Source: UBA8687 sp964564655
Lineage (GTDB): Bacteria > Nitrospinota > Nitrospinia > Nitrospinales > VA-1
Length of the DNA stretch: 17,259 nt
Reading direction: 5' to 3'
Assembly: GCA_964564655.1 (NCBI GenBank)
Contig: CAZMBO010000031.1
Coordinates: 1-17,259, forward strand
Below, piece by piece: positions 1-8,156 of the stretch. The number at the start of each line of letters is the position of its first letter. Within the stretch, counting starts at the first letter, position 1. Under the pieces are notes generated by a model. That model made no database searches. It saw only the letters and a program-made list of their open reading frames with translations, and was not told the DNA's origin. The position numbers and the translations under genes were made by a program.

Positions 1-1330
1 TTTTATTCCTGGCTCTAGGCTTGATGTCTAAACCCATGCTGGTCACATTACCCTTCGTGCTCCTTCTGCTAGACTTCTGGCCGTTGAAACGATTTGGTGA
101 AGTGCGTCCTGCCCGTCTGATCTTTGAGAAAGTCCCACTTTTCATATTACTAATCGGATCGTGTGTCGCCACCTTCATAGCTCAAAAAAGTGGAGGGGCC
201 ATACGGTTCTCTGAGTTCAGCTCTCTTTATTTTCGAATTGCCAATGCTCTGGTTTCCTATTTTGAATACCTAAGAAATATGCTATGGCCCAGTGGACTTT
301 CAGTCTTTTATCCTCACCCAGGCAATGCATTGCCGATTTGGAAACCTTTAGCGTGTACGATTCTGCTAGTGGTAGTTACCATCTGGGTTGTTAAAGAAAT
401 CCGACGAGCCCCTTATCTTGCGGTAGGGTGGTTCTGGTATCTGGGAACTCTGGTGCCAGTGATTGGTATTGTGCAGGTGGGAGAGCAGGCTATGGCGGAT
501 CGGTATACATATGTTCCTCTGATTGGTATTTTTATTGCTATTGCCTGGAGCCTACCGGAGCAGATAAAAACTGGAAAAGAAAAACTCCTGCCCATTCTAT
601 CAGGAATAGTTATTTCACTGCTAATTGCATTAACTTGGATACAAGTGAGCCATTGGAAAAATAGCATTACACTTTTTAAGCATGCTATCAATGTGACGGA
701 TACCAAATATCTTGGTGTTGCCACGATACATGCTTTTCTGGGCGACGCTTACCATAGGGAGGGAGAATTAGATATTGCCATTTCCGAATTCAAAAAATCA
801 CTGGACCTTGACCCAGTCAATCTTTATGGCCTTAATAATCTTGCCGCCACCTTAGCCGAGCAAGGAAATTTAAAAGAAGGGTTAATCTATGCTCAAAAAT
901 TGGCCCGCTTTCAACCAGACTATACACCTGGTTTGATTACAATGGGAAATATTCTAGAAGAGACCGGGAAGTTGGACCAAGCTCAAATATATTACGAACA
1001 AGTCTTGAAACGGGATTCGGATTCTTTTGAAAACTATTTAAACCTTGCCAATATTTTATACAGAAAAGGAGACCTAGAAGGTGCCATCCCTCATTATAAA
1101 AAGGTTATTACCCTGAATCCTAATTTGTTGGAAGCACATTATAATCTAGGAAATATTTTCGGCCAACTGGGTCAGCCCATAGACGCAAAAAAGGAATTTG
1201 AACAGGCAATCAGGTGTGATGAAAAACAACCTATGCCACATTATGGATTGGGACTCATTCAGCTACAAACTGGAAACTATTTAAAAGCCATCGAAGCATT
1301 TGAACAAGCCTTAAGCTTAAACCCAAAGTT
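1..1330 (+). CDS. TMTC-like membrane protein with TPR repeats (partial at both ends)
   Basis: The reading frame is open at the left edge (from base 3) and runs into the N gap, so both termini are missing. The N-terminal half is polytopic membrane protein: a hydrophobic stretch containing SKPMLVTLPFVLLLLDFWPL at about 27-86, further segments near 156-185, 345-385 and 420-475, and ADRYTYVPLIG at about 495-527. This pattern is typical of the TMTC/DUF1736-like proteins, some of which are protein O-mannosyltransferases. From about 720 onward it consists of TPR helices: roughly six units of 34 residues with the usual G..Y...G....A...F..AL..P spacing, facing the periplasm or cytosol. The conserved catalytic loop expected near the N-terminus lies outside the window, so enzymatic activity cannot be judged. 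An in-frame TTG and ATG at 21-26 are probably internal codons, because the conserved family motif begins at once. The family assignment is firm; the substrate is unknown. Confidence 0.85.
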
Positions 1331-1430
1331 NNNNNNNNNNNNNNNNNNNNNNNNNNNNNNNNNNNNNNNNNNNNNNNNNNNNNNNNNNNNNNNNNNNNNN
1401 NNNNNNNNNNNNNNNNNNNNNNNNNNNNNN
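1331..1430. other. Scaffold gap (100 N)
   Basis: A run of exactly 100 N, the conventional size for a gap of unknown length. It cuts the 3' end of the TPR gene on the left and the 3' end of the PBP1A gene on the right. These two genes converge on the gap, so at least two stop codons and their terminators are missing here. Confidence 0.95.
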
Positions 1431-3568
1431 CCCATGGACGCATTTTCAAGGTTAAGCATGAACCAGATTTTAGAATCAAGATTTGTTTTTAGTTTTGTGG
1501 TTTTAGTTTGCTTAAAATCTTTAACGGATCGAGGAGAATGTCTTATTTTATTAAAAAAAACTTTTCGTGAATTAAGAGTTCTGCGAACCGGAAAAATCTT
1601 TGGACGCCTGGGGAGGGCATTATTTTTCTTTAGTGCTACTTTGACTGTATTTGGGGTATTTTTTGGTTCATAAAAACCATCTGAATTATTGGCATACTCA
1701 AACCTTATCTCTCGTGGTATCGGAAAGCCACGTTTATCGCCTTTATCTAATGCTTCTGTCATTATCAAACTCCATATTGGTGCAGCCGCATGGGCTCCTG
1801 TCACTCCCTTCCCGTTTGGCCTTAACATGGATTCATTGTTATCGTAGCCTACCCACACGGAGGTTGTTAAATCGTGGGTGAAACCGGTAAACCATGCATC
1901 TCTAAATTTATTGGTGGTACCAGTTTTACCCCCTGCAGGATGCTTGAAACCCATTCTCCTTATTACCCTTCCAGAACCATTATCCATTACCCCCTTCATC
2001 ATATCCAGTAATGGATAAATATCTGCAGGTTCAAACCTTTTTTCTTCTTCAGCGAAATGCTCATAAAGAATATTTCCTTGATAGTCTTCAATTTTAGAGA
2101 CATAAAATGGAGCTTTGTATGTGCCAAGGTTGGCAATGACACTATAGGCTGCTGCAAGTTCAAACGGTGAAGCTCCGGTAGCACCTAATGACAATGAAAA
2201 GTTTTTAGGGAGAGGGCTTTTAAAACCGAACTTTCTAGCAGTTTTTACAACTTCATTAGGCGTTGTTTTGAAAATAAGTTTAGCAGAAATTATATTAAGC
2301 GATTTTGAGAAAGCCTTTTTAAGAACCACCGGTCCCATGTACTCATCATTAAAATTAGCAGGCTCCCATTTTTTGTTATGAGGGAGCTTAAAAACCGTTG
2401 GTTCGTCAACAAGAACGGTTCCCGGATGAAAGCCTAACTTTTGCATGGCTGTTAAATAGACAAAGGGCTTAAACGAGGATCCAATCATCCTGTTTGTAGA
2501 TAGTGCTCGGTTGAATTGACTCCTTCCGTAGTTTTTTCCTCCAAGCATCACACGTATAGCCCCGTTTTTATTGTCAATGGTTACAGCAGCAACTTGGAGT
2601 TTTTTCTCTCGTGGAACAATTTTTTTGTCAAGGAACTCCAAATGATGTAGGGCATCTTCTTCCGCTCTTTTTTGCAGCTTACTATTCAGGGTGGTAAATA
2701 TTCTAATCCCTCCGGAGCTAACAAACTCAGAGCCATAAATGGTGTTTAATTCTTCCAAGACAGCATCAACAAAATATTGATTATTGTTATAGCTCTTTTT
2801 TATTTGTTTTAATTCTAATTCTGAGTTTAGAGCATTATTTTTTTGCAGGTTATCTATGAAACCTTCCCGAACCATGCTGGCCAAAACTGCCTTGGCTCTT
2901 TTAATTGCGATCTCCCTGTTATTGAGGGGATTAAATTTATTTGGGGATCTGACTGTTCCAGCCAGCATTGCGGCTTGAAGTAAGGTGAGTTTGCTTGAGC
3001 TTTTACCAAAATAAATCAAGCTGGCTTCATTAATACCGTAGGCGCCGTTTCCAAAGTAGATTTGATTACTGTAAGCCTCCAGGATAGCTGACTTAGTAAA
3101 AGACGATTCCATCTGCAAGGCAATTAGTAGTTCCTTAAATTTCCTGACCCAGCTCTTTTCAAAGGAAAAAAAAAGATTCTTAGCCAGCTGTTGGGTTATC
3201 GTGCTTCCCCCTTGAGCCAGTCTTCCTTTTTTAAAGTTAACGAACATGGCTCTTAAAAAAGCAATTGGATCTATCCCGGAATGGTTAAAGAACCTGCGAT
3301 CTTCAACGGCCAAAATAGCATTTTGAAATTCCCGGGAAATCATATTCAACCTAATTAAATTTCTGGGTCCTATTGTTTTTAATAATTCTCCATCATTCGA
3401 ATATATTTCTGTTGGAGGCCTGTAGTTTATATGGGATAAGTTTTTCGGCAACTGGGGAAGGTCATCTTCAACGTAAATGTAGCCTGCTATAAAAATAGTC
3501 ATTAACGTAACGATGCATAAAAATATGCTCAGTCCTAATATGCTCAAAACTTTTAGAAATTTTTTCAT
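1431..3568 (-). CDS. mrcA: Class A penicillin-binding protein 1A (3' end in gap)
   Basis: Bifunctional peptidoglycan synthase: glycan polymerisation by a GT51 transglycosylase domain and cross-linking by a transpeptidase domain, anchored in the inner membrane and acting in the periplasm. About 712 residues are visible. The order is: one N-terminal membrane helix (about 5-31); GT51 with EDRRFFNHSG at 89-98 (catalytic Glu89), GGSTITQQLAKN at 120-131 and RKFKE at 142-146; and transpeptidase with SxxK at 364-367 (Ser364, Lys367), SLN at 423-425 and KTGT at 548-551. All catalytic motifs are intact. After about residue 640 there is a basic, low-complexity tail that is still open when the gap begins, so the stop codon is missing. 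The ATG lies 9 nt after the stop of the upstream lipoprotein gene and has no convincing Shine-Dalgarno sequence, which suggests translational coupling. The symbol is assigned by family, not by orthology. Confidence 0.95.
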
Positions 3569-3577
3569 TGACTGGCA

Positions 3578-4222
3578 TTAATATGAAAGCTTCCTGTCAA
3601 GCTTAAGCTGAGAATTTATATTCTCTTTTACAAATTTAACCTGACCTGTTTGTTCATTCGCCATACTGGCGTGAGTGCGAAAAATTGATTCCATGAGAAG
3701 GGATCGCTCCTCCACGGAAATTGATTCAAAACTATCCAACTTGTCTGTAAGCCGGCTTAAATCGAGTTTAGCCATTGAATACACTTTTCCATTGTCTGGG
3801 TTTGACCAGTAATTAGTTATTTCTGCTTCCATCATAATAGTTGCTGTGCCTTTATCCAGAGAACTGCCCAACCGATCTCTATTTAAATCAGTTATTGAAT
3901 TGTTTAAATTTGACTCTGAAACTTCTTTCGCGAGCCGTTCCAAGTAGGAAGTTAAAACTTTTGTTAGTTCATCACGAGCACGGTCCTCTGAGAGATTTTT
4001 TCTGTCTAAGATCATTTCTTCCTTGTTTGCTGATCCCAGGCCATAAAAAACAGCTTTCCCTGAAGAATCCTTATAAACACCACTTGTAAGGGCAGTCCAC
4101 TTGGGAGCCAGAGTCTTAATCCCAGCAGAAGGCTCTTTAATCGTATTTGGAAAATTTTTTGAAGTTGAAGAACAAGCTGCTATTGCTACTGCGAGAAATA
4201 AACCTATTACTTTATGTTTCAT
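3578..4222 (-). CDS. Putative LPP20-like outer-membrane lipoprotein
   Basis: A 214-aa protein with a classical lipoprotein signal: MKHK, a hydrophobic stretch, then a lipobox IAAC with the lipidated Cys at residue 17 followed by SSTSKN. There is no Asp at +2, so sorting to the outer membrane is plausible. The mature part contains WTALTSG, FYGLGSA and a charged RARDEL-containing helix. This resembles the LPP20/FlgT-N type fold, in which a short strand pair is followed by an Ala/Arg-rich helix. That assignment is by pattern only and is tentative. The start is supported by GGAG seven bases before the ATG. It lies directly upstream of PBP1A with a 9-nt gap, so the two are almost certainly co-transcribed. 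A role as a PBP activator, like LpoA/LpoB in enterobacteria, is inferred from this context alone and no Lpo homology is visible. Confidence 0.75.
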   Translation of the reverse strand: MKHKVIGLFLAVAIAACSSTSKNFPNTIKEPSAGIKTLAPKWTALTSGVYKDSSGKAVFYGLGSANKEEMILDRKNLSEDRARDELTKVLTSYLERLAKEVSESNLNNSITDLNRDRLGSSLDKGTATIMMEAEITNYWSNPDNGKVYSMAKLDLSRLTDKLDSFESISVEERSLLMESIFRTHASMANEQTGQVKFVKENINSQLKLDRKLSY

Positions 4223-4253
4223 TTTGAGCTCCAGGATTTAAAATTTGGGTGAA

Positions 4254-4371
4254 TTGGTGAGGTAGCAAACATTTCTCTTGAAGCTTTAAAAATATCTTTT
4301 TTGAGAAACGGGAGGTTCATCTAGAACTATTGAGGGTCGTTGTATAACATTCTAAATGGCCACCTCACCAA
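4254..4371. repeat. Separated 10-bp inverted repeat in the 170-bp intergenic region
   Basis: TTGGTGAGGT at 4254-4263 and its exact reverse complement ACCTCACCAA at 4362-4371 lie 98 bp apart inside the gap between the 132-aa gene and the lipoprotein gene (4223-4392). This region probably carries the promoter of the lipoprotein-PBP1A pair. The arms could form a long-loop stem or two operator half-sites. No strong -35/-10 pair was recognised. Confidence 0.4.
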
Positions 4372-4392
4372 CTCGAGGAACGACTTTGATAA

Positions 4393-4791
4393 TTATTCTG
4401 ATTTTTTTACGAGGTAAAAAGGGAACCATTTTTCTCCGTCAGGTGTAGACCATGTACCCTTTATCTCACCTCCCGGTATAATTTTTCCTTCTAATACGCC
4501 TGCTTTTTCACCTTCTTCATATTCCGTTAAAAGAAATGCACCCTCATGGTCAATGGTTCCGTAAATCTTATTTTCTTTTTCAAAGGTATTTACTAGTGTG
4601 CCACTCAAGATATTGTCTTTCCGCGTGAAAGCCATTTGGAATAAATACTTTCCATTTATTGCTCCCACATAGCTCAGGGTTGGTATCTGTTTTTTATAAC
4701 CAAGTTGCTGATCTTTGATTTTCATGTTGTATCCCCATATCAGGGTGACAAATATACCTGCCACAATTAGTATTTCTACAGTCCACTTCAT
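4393..4791 (-). CDS. Small membrane-anchored protein of unknown function
   Basis: A 132-aa protein not recognised as a named family. Residues about 4-21 form one hydrophobic helix (EILIVAGIFVTLIWGY), followed by a polar domain of about 110 residues. That domain is rich in alternating hydrophobic/polar residues and turns (GTLVNTF, YGTIDHEGAFLL, GVLEGKI, GGEIKGTW), which suggests an all-beta, lipocalin-like or barrel fold on the outer face of the inner membrane. The ATG is preceded by GAGGCG at good spacing. It starts 14 bp after the stop of the TPR gene, so the two probably share a transcript. The gene appears intact and its base composition matches its neighbours. Function can only be guessed as envelope-related from the neighbouring genes. 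Confidence 0.75.
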   Translation of the reverse strand: MKWTVEILIVAGIFVTLIWGYNMKIKDQQLGYKKQIPTLSYVGAINGKYLFQMAFTRKDNILSGTLVNTFEKENKIYGTIDHEGAFLLTEYEEGEKAGVLEGKIIPGGEIKGTWSTPDGEKWFPFYLVKKSE

Positions 4792-4805
4792 AATCGCCTC
4801 ATTGA

Positions 4806-6080
4806 CTATTTGGGATATTCAAAAACCCAATCACTAGCCCAGGTTTTCTTTTCTTTCTTGTGTGCAATTAACTTTTTTTCAGTATTTGAAGACGGACTAG
4901 GAGTAACATCGGTCTTCTCCTCTGATTTTGAAGGCAGGTTGGTTGGAATGGAATTATCCTTGGGGTCAGTAAAAGTGTTTTCTTTTATAACGGGATCCTC
5001 TATTAATTTATTTTGAACGTTATTGATTGCAATTAGATCGGTTTTTTCTTGCTTATGGTGAGTTTCAATTGTGTTTTCTGTGGTTGATTCTTTTTGGTCT
5101 ATTTGTTTTTCTATCGCAGGAGCAACAGGTTCGCTGGATAAATCAAGTTGGGGCTTAAGATTGACCGTAAGGATACTTGAGGTTTGGTGGGCGGTACCGG
5201 GACTTTTGCCGCTGGGTGTTTTTGAAAGGTTTGAGGAGGAAACAGTTGGAGAAACAATTGAGGCTTGGTTTATATTGGTTTTGGCAGGACTTTCAGCCTC
5301 ATCATCTGAGCTTAAATGCAGAGAAGCAACCGATTTAACTTCGTTATTATCAGTGTACTTTTCCTTGAATTGATCAAGTTTTTCACTAATCCGTTCAATG
5401 CCCTCCTGGCCAAATCTTTCTACATGAGCTTTTTTTGCCAGAACCATGTACCGAACAGAATTATCTCCGTCTTTCAGGCTGTCATAGGCAAGAGCAAGGT
5501 TATAAAAGCTGTCCGGGTCATTTGGATCAATTCTCTGCGCCATTTGATAACTCTCAATAGCCTTAGCCGTATCACCCATTTCTTCATAGAGAACACCGAG
5601 GTTATTGTTTGCCTTGGCATACTTTGGATTAACTCTAATGGACTCTAATAAGGAGTTTTTGGCTGCCGAGTAGTTCTTCTTTTTTAGGTAGGCCAAACCT
5701 AAATAGTTATAAGCTCGTGCATATTCCCGGTTTGTTTTAATAACATCTTTAAAATCATTGATTTTTTCTTGGTAGTTTTTCGCGTCGGTATAAATATCGC
5801 CAAACAAGAAAGGACCAACTGTATAGTGTGGATCAACTTCCAGTGCTTTTTTAAACTGTTCGATCGCCTGATCATATTTTCCTAGTTTTAAGTAGATAAC
5901 ACCAAGATCATTAAGAGATTTAATATTCCTGTAATCCTTCTCAATGTTTTCTTTCAGTTTAATGATTTCATTTTGGGTTTCTTGTTGTGTCAACTTAAGA
6001 CCAGTCTCAGACCAGCCTGGGGCCGAGTGAAGAATTATTAATCCTGCGGTAACTAGTAATGCTTTTCTTGGATTTTGCAT
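4806..6080 (-). CDS. Exported TPR protein with a long disordered tail
   Basis: I place the start at 6080, giving 424 aa. This ATG is preceded by AAAGGGGATATC, and it puts a clean signal peptide (MQNPRKALLVTAGLIILHSA) at the N-terminus. A longer reading from an ATG at 6125 would overlap the preceding stop codon by ATGA but would bury the signal peptide. After a coiled-coil-like segment there are about five TPR units over roughly residues 40-215 (for example DLGVIYLKLGKYDQAIEQF and NNNLGVLYEEMGDTAKAI). The rest, about 160 residues, is Ser/Thr/Pro/Lys/Glu-rich and probably disordered, and ends in a distinctive WASDWVFEYPK. TPR domains act as protein-binding scaffolds; here this one would act in the periplasm. 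It lies between the 71-aa gene and the 132-aa gene in the same orientation with short gaps. The partner is unknown. Confidence 0.85.
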   Translation of the reverse strand: MQNPRKALLVTAGLIILHSAPGWSETGLKLTQQETQNEIIKLKENIEKDYRNIKSLNDLGVIYLKLGKYDQAIEQFKKALEVDPHYTVGPFLFGDIYTDAKNYQEKINDFKDVIKTNREYARAYNYLGLAYLKKKNYSAAKNSLLESIRVNPKYAKANNNLGVLYEEMGDTAKAIESYQMAQRIDPNDPDSFYNLALAYDSLKDGDNSVRYMVLAKKAHVERFGQEGIERISEKLDQFKEKYTDNNEVKSVASLHLSSDDEAESPAKTNINQASIVSPTVSSSNLSKTPSGKSPGTAHQTSSILTVNLKPQLDLSSEPVAPAIEKQIDQKESTTENTIETHHKQEKTDLIAINNVQNKLIEDPVIKENTFTDPKDNSIPTNLPSKSEEKTDVTPSPSSNTEKKLIAHKKEKKTWASDWVFEYPK

Positions 6081-6121
6081 GATATCCCCTTTGTTATTGA
6101 ATAGAATTTGCAATTCCTTAT

Positions 6122-6337
6122 TCATAGTCTTATTAGAGTTCCTTTGGTTTTCAGCGGATTGGCCGAACGTTTGGCCGGTTTGTTTTGGCCTTCCATCATT
6201 CCGAGTAATGCATCAGCGTGTTCTAATGCAGACAGGGCAGCCTGTTCTGGAGAAAGGCGCAACACTTCCCGCTTAATAATGATTGCCTGCATTACCATGA
6301 CTGCAATGGCGTCCCTTCTTGTTAAGTTGTCTTGCAT
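6122..6337 (-). CDS. Small 71-aa protein of unknown function
   Basis: The ATG at 6337 is preceded by AAAGGAAACAG, a good ribosome binding site, and the frame ends at 6122, which supports a real gene despite its size. The protein has an Ala/Met/Ile-rich helical stretch (AIAVMVMQAIIIKREV) and a second helix (AALSALEHADALLGMME), then a basic tail. It is not clearly a transmembrane protein. The overall plan, with an M..QA.. helix followed by an ..A..ADALL.. helix, loosely recalls small phage or prophage hypothetical proteins; this resemblance is from memory and weak. It lies 43 bp after the STAS gene and 41 bp before the TPR gene, so it is probably part of the same transcript. Confidence 0.6.
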   Translation of the reverse strand: MQDNLTRRDAIAVMVMQAIIIKREVLRLSPEQAALSALEHADALLGMMEGQNKPAKRSANPLKTKGTLIRL

Positions 6338-6380
6338 TCTGTTTCCTTTCGAACTTGAAAATGTTAAGCAGATTTATTCA

Positions 6381-6761
6381 TTAGAAGGTTTTGGATCGAT
6401 ACAACAAGTGGTTACTTGTCCTTGGAACTTTGGTGATCTCGATATCGTCAAAGAGGGTGGGCAGGTCCATCATCTCTAAGGTCGATTTAATTTTGTTGTT
6501 GATCCCAATTACCTTAAAAGATGTATTCATTTCTTCACTCACCCTTATACTGTCAACAAGTAATGCAACTGCAGTTGAGTCAATTTTTTCTACCCGGGTA
6601 AGATCGATGATTACATTCTTCTTTAATTCTTTTAATGCAACCATAATCCTTTCCCTTAATTCTTGATTACGGTAACTCCCGAACTCTCCCTCCATCCGAA
6701 AAACGATGGTATGGCCATTTAATGTTGTTTCCCTGTAAGACAATTTTTCAAAATTAATCAT
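6381..6761 (-). CDS. STAS-domain protein, anti-sigma factor antagonist type
   Basis: A 126-aa single-domain STAS protein (SpoIIAA/RsbV family). The pattern is a strand (HTIVFRMEGEFGSY), a helix (RNQELRERIMVALKEL), the strand NVIIDLTRVEKI, then DSTAVALLVDSI. Asp61-Ser62 is the position phosphorylated by an HPK-type anti-sigma kinase in classical partner-switching systems. The phosphoacceptor serine is therefore present and the protein could switch. Alternatively, bacterial STAS proteins serve in phospholipid or lipid-asymmetry transport (MlaB-like), but no Mla partners are seen. No kinase or phosphatase partner lies in the window. The ATG is preceded by AAAGGAAATTATCC. It is the first gene of the leftward cluster ending in PBP1A, and its upstream region (6762-6971) holds the GTTCGAGA repeats. 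Confidence 0.88.
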   Translation of the reverse strand: MINFEKLSYRETTLNGHTIVFRMEGEFGSYRNQELRERIMVALKELKKNVIIDLTRVEKIDSTAVALLVDSIRVSEEMNTSFKVIGINNKIKSTLEMMDLPTLFDDIEITKVPRTSNHLLYRSKTF

Positions 6762-6818
6762 GGATAATTTCCTTTCTTTAAGAGTAGGAAGTTCGGGTTT
6801 CTTTTCTATACCCTTATA

Positions 6819-6831
6819 GTTCGAGATCTCG
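6819..6831. promoter_or_regulatory. GTTCGAGA core in a near-palindrome upstream of the STAS gene
   Basis: GTTCGAGATCTCG at 6819-6831 contains the 10-bp palindrome CGAGATCTCG (6822-6831) and one copy of the octamer GTTCGAGA. It sits 58 bp upstream of the STAS start codon, where an operator would be expected. The other copies are at 6922-6953, 8610-8620 and 9943-9953. Regulatory function is inferred. Confidence 0.4.
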
Positions 6832-6921
6832 GTGAATCTGGATTTTTACTTGTAACGATGAGATTGCTGGCGAGTTTTAAATCTAAATGCGGGGATATGC
6901 TAAATAGAGAAGGAGGTTGAC

Positions 6922-6953
6922 CTTGTTCGAGAATATTACTCTCTCGAACCAAG
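6922..6953. promoter_or_regulatory. Inverted repeat of the CTTGTTCGAGA motif
   Basis: CTTGTTCGAGA (6922-6932), a 9-nt spacer, then TCTCGAACCAAG (6942-6953). The arms pair over GTTCGAGA/TCTCGAAC and again over CTT/AAG after a bulged C. The element lies between the terminator of the 264-aa gene and the STAS start, so it may be an operator for the STAS transcript or a structured leader. The left part is nearly identical to the sequence at 8603-8621 (shared GGTTrAyCTTGTTCGAGAA). Confidence 0.5.
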
Positions 6954-6971
6954 ATACTTTAAAAAGAAAAT

Positions 6972-7000
6972 AGCCCCCGAGCATAGTTGCTTCGGGGGCT
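6972..7000 (-). terminator. Intrinsic terminator after the 264-aa gene
   Basis: A perfect 9-bp stem AGCCCCCGA (6972-6980) / TCGGGGGCT (6992-7000) with an 11-nt loop. Read on the minus strand the stem is followed by ATTTTCTTTTTAAA, a U-rich tract, whereas on the plus strand no T-run follows. It begins 29 bp after the stop codon at 7030, as expected for a terminator of that gene, and separates it from the STAS unit. Confidence 0.88.
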
Positions 7001-7029
7001 GCATTACAATCTAGGGAAAAAACTAAGAT

Positions 7030-7824
7030 TTAGTAGTTGATGATTTTTAGAACCTTTTTTTCATCCCATCCAAAATTTTCCACCCCAACATTTATGGCGG
7101 CAACAAGAACGTCGGGTAACTCATTTGAATCGTCATCATTATTGAGTTGCCTGACTTTGCTAATCAGTTTATTTTCGTCAAGGGGTAGAAATGGTTTCTC
7201 AATCTCAGAGAAAGATACTTTATGATCCCGGGATGGTGAAGGTTGTACGATAAACTTGAATCGTCTTTCACCATTATTCCCGAGAGTGGCATAGTCATAA
7301 AGCTTATAACCAAGTGGAAACTCCCAGGCGAACTCGTTTCTGAAAAATGCCAGTAGCTTTTTGTTTAGTTCATCCAGTAGTTTCCATTTAGCGTCATATT
7401 CCCTATTTTTTTGCCTGTTGGCTTTACTTCCATCCGGATAGAAATATGCAGTCCCGAATTCGAATGTGTAGGGATCAGAAGATAAGATATCAATGAACAT
7501 TTTCCAGGTTTTTGTTTCATTACTCCTGAAACCCAGCTGGCTGTATTTGTATTCAACAGGTTTTCTTTTAGGAAGCTCGATAAGAATAGTCGAGTCATTT
7601 TCAAAGCTTATTTTTAACCGGGCGACCTTGTCTTCCAGTTTTCGAACAGCTTCCGGTGAAAAATTTCTATCAGAGCCTTGTTGCGAGTTAAAAGGTTTCG
7701 TGTCCTGCAAATTTTCAATGGAAACAATATTCCTCAGTACTTCTATATTTTTGGATATTAGATTGGCCAGATCACTGCGATCGAAATTTGGGTCAGAAAA
7801 AGCTTTCATTTTTAGATTTGCCAT
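7030..7824 (-). CDS. Hypothetical protein, 264 aa, family not recognised
   Basis: An intact reading frame with normal amino-acid composition. It has no signal peptide and no membrane segment, so it is probably cytoplasmic. The N-terminal third is helical and polar (RSDLANLISKNIEVLRNIV) with a Ser/Gln/Asn-rich linker around residues 42-58. The middle contains KVARLKISF, a strand ILIELPKRKPVEY, then QLGFRSNETKTWKMFIDIL, which could be part of a small winged-helix or alpha/beta domain. The region around WKLLDELNKKLLAFFRNEFAWEFPLGY (read in pieces) is helix followed by an aromatic-rich turn. The C-terminus returns to short helices. The upstream ribosome site is only a GGGGAA about 7 bases from the ATG. 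It ends with a strong terminator and so forms its own transcription unit or the end of one. No function is proposed. Confidence 0.75.
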   Translation of the reverse strand: MANLKMKAFSDPNFDRSDLANLISKNIEVLRNIVSIENLQDTKPFNSQQGSDRNFSPEAVRKLEDKVARLKISFENDSTILIELPKRKPVEYKYSQLGFRSNETKTWKMFIDILSSDPYTFEFGTAYFYPDGSKANRQKNREYDAKWKLLDELNKKLLAFFRNEFAWEFPLGYKLYDYATLGNNGERRFKFIVQPSPSRDHKVSFSEIEKPFLPLDENKLISKVRQLNNDDDSNELPDVLVAAINVGVENFGWDEKKVLKIINY

Positions 7825-7854
7825 ATGTAATTCCCCAATAAAGGTTCAAATTTG

Positions 7855-7877
7855 TAGAGCGGATCTATCCTGCTCTA
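7855..7877. repeat. Short imperfect hairpin upstream of the 264-aa gene
   Basis: TAGAGCGGAT (7855-7864) pairs with ATCCTGCTCTA (7867-7877), with one bulged T and a minimal loop. It lies between the stop codon at 7900 and the start of the next gene at 7824, both on the minus strand. It could be a weak terminator or a leader structure, but the following tract is not a clear T-run. Confidence 0.3.
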
Positions 7878-7899
7878 TGTGTTTGACTGTCTGGGTTAA

Positions 7900-8156
7900 T
7901 TACAGGGATTTGGGTGGGGGACTTGTCGCGCTTGTGATGTGGGAAGAATAATTATCGAGAAAAGCTGCCAACTCAGTTCCATTTCCGCCTGTAGCATCTA
8001 CATGTAGACTGTTAGAGTGAAGATATGTTGGGCTTGTCGGGGGATCAAAGCTTGCCTGGCCTCTAGTCTGTCCTCTGGTCTGGATCATATCACTGGAGTA
8101 TCCGAGACTGGAGGAAAGCCACCGGACAAACTTCTCGAAGGTTTTAAAAACCAGGG
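7900..8156 (-). CDS. C-terminal fragment of a reading frame, possibly the end of the LysM gene
   Basis: Read on the minus strand, this frame is open from the gap edge at 8156 to a TAA at 7900 (about 85 codons). It begins WFLKTFEKFVRWLSSSLG, an amphipathic helix, and continues into a Gly/Ser/Thr/Pro-rich tail containing TRGQTRGQ and DATGGNGTELAAFLDNY. Because the gap length is unknown, this could be the C-terminus of the LysM protein that enters the gap from 8257. The alternative frame, in phase with the LysM gene if the gap were exactly 100 bp, ends after only 23 codons at 8085. A separate gene is equally possible. The upstream end is missing. Confidence 0.4.
8060..8083. repeat. Two tandem 12-bp units
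   Basis: CCTCTAGTCTGT (8060-8071) is followed directly by CCTCTGGTCTGG (8072-8083), matching at 10 of 12 positions. On the minus strand they encode TRGQ twice within the partial frame 7900-8156. A two-copy minisatellite-like duplication in a low-complexity tail. Confidence 0.45.

Noticed and set aside
1277..1673. Reading frames crossing the N run at 1331-1430 on both strands
   Set aside because: They join real coding sequence to antisense of another gene through N bases. The TPR gene and PBP1A must each end inside the gap, so I cut both at its edges.
4315..4327. GTTC-N5-GAAC dyad resembling a SOS-type box
   Set aside because: The spacing does not fit known LexA boxes, only four bases match per arm, and the flanking gene is not a DNA-repair gene.
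5071..5648. Plus-strand open frames antisense to the TPR gene
   Set aside because: They are shadows of a clear minus-strand gene with TPR motifs and a signal peptide; they show no family features or ribosome sites.
6080..6125. Start of the TPR gene at 6125 using the ATGA overlap
   Set aside because: The downstream ATG at 6080 has a better ribosome site and gives a proper signal peptide at the N-terminus.
6911..6973. AAGGAGG followed by a 16-codon TTG-start frame ending at the terminator stem (plus strand)
   Set aside because: The ribosome-site match is striking, but the peptide overlaps the inverted repeat, the hairpin lacks a T-run on this strand and there is no downstream gene on the plus strand to regulate.
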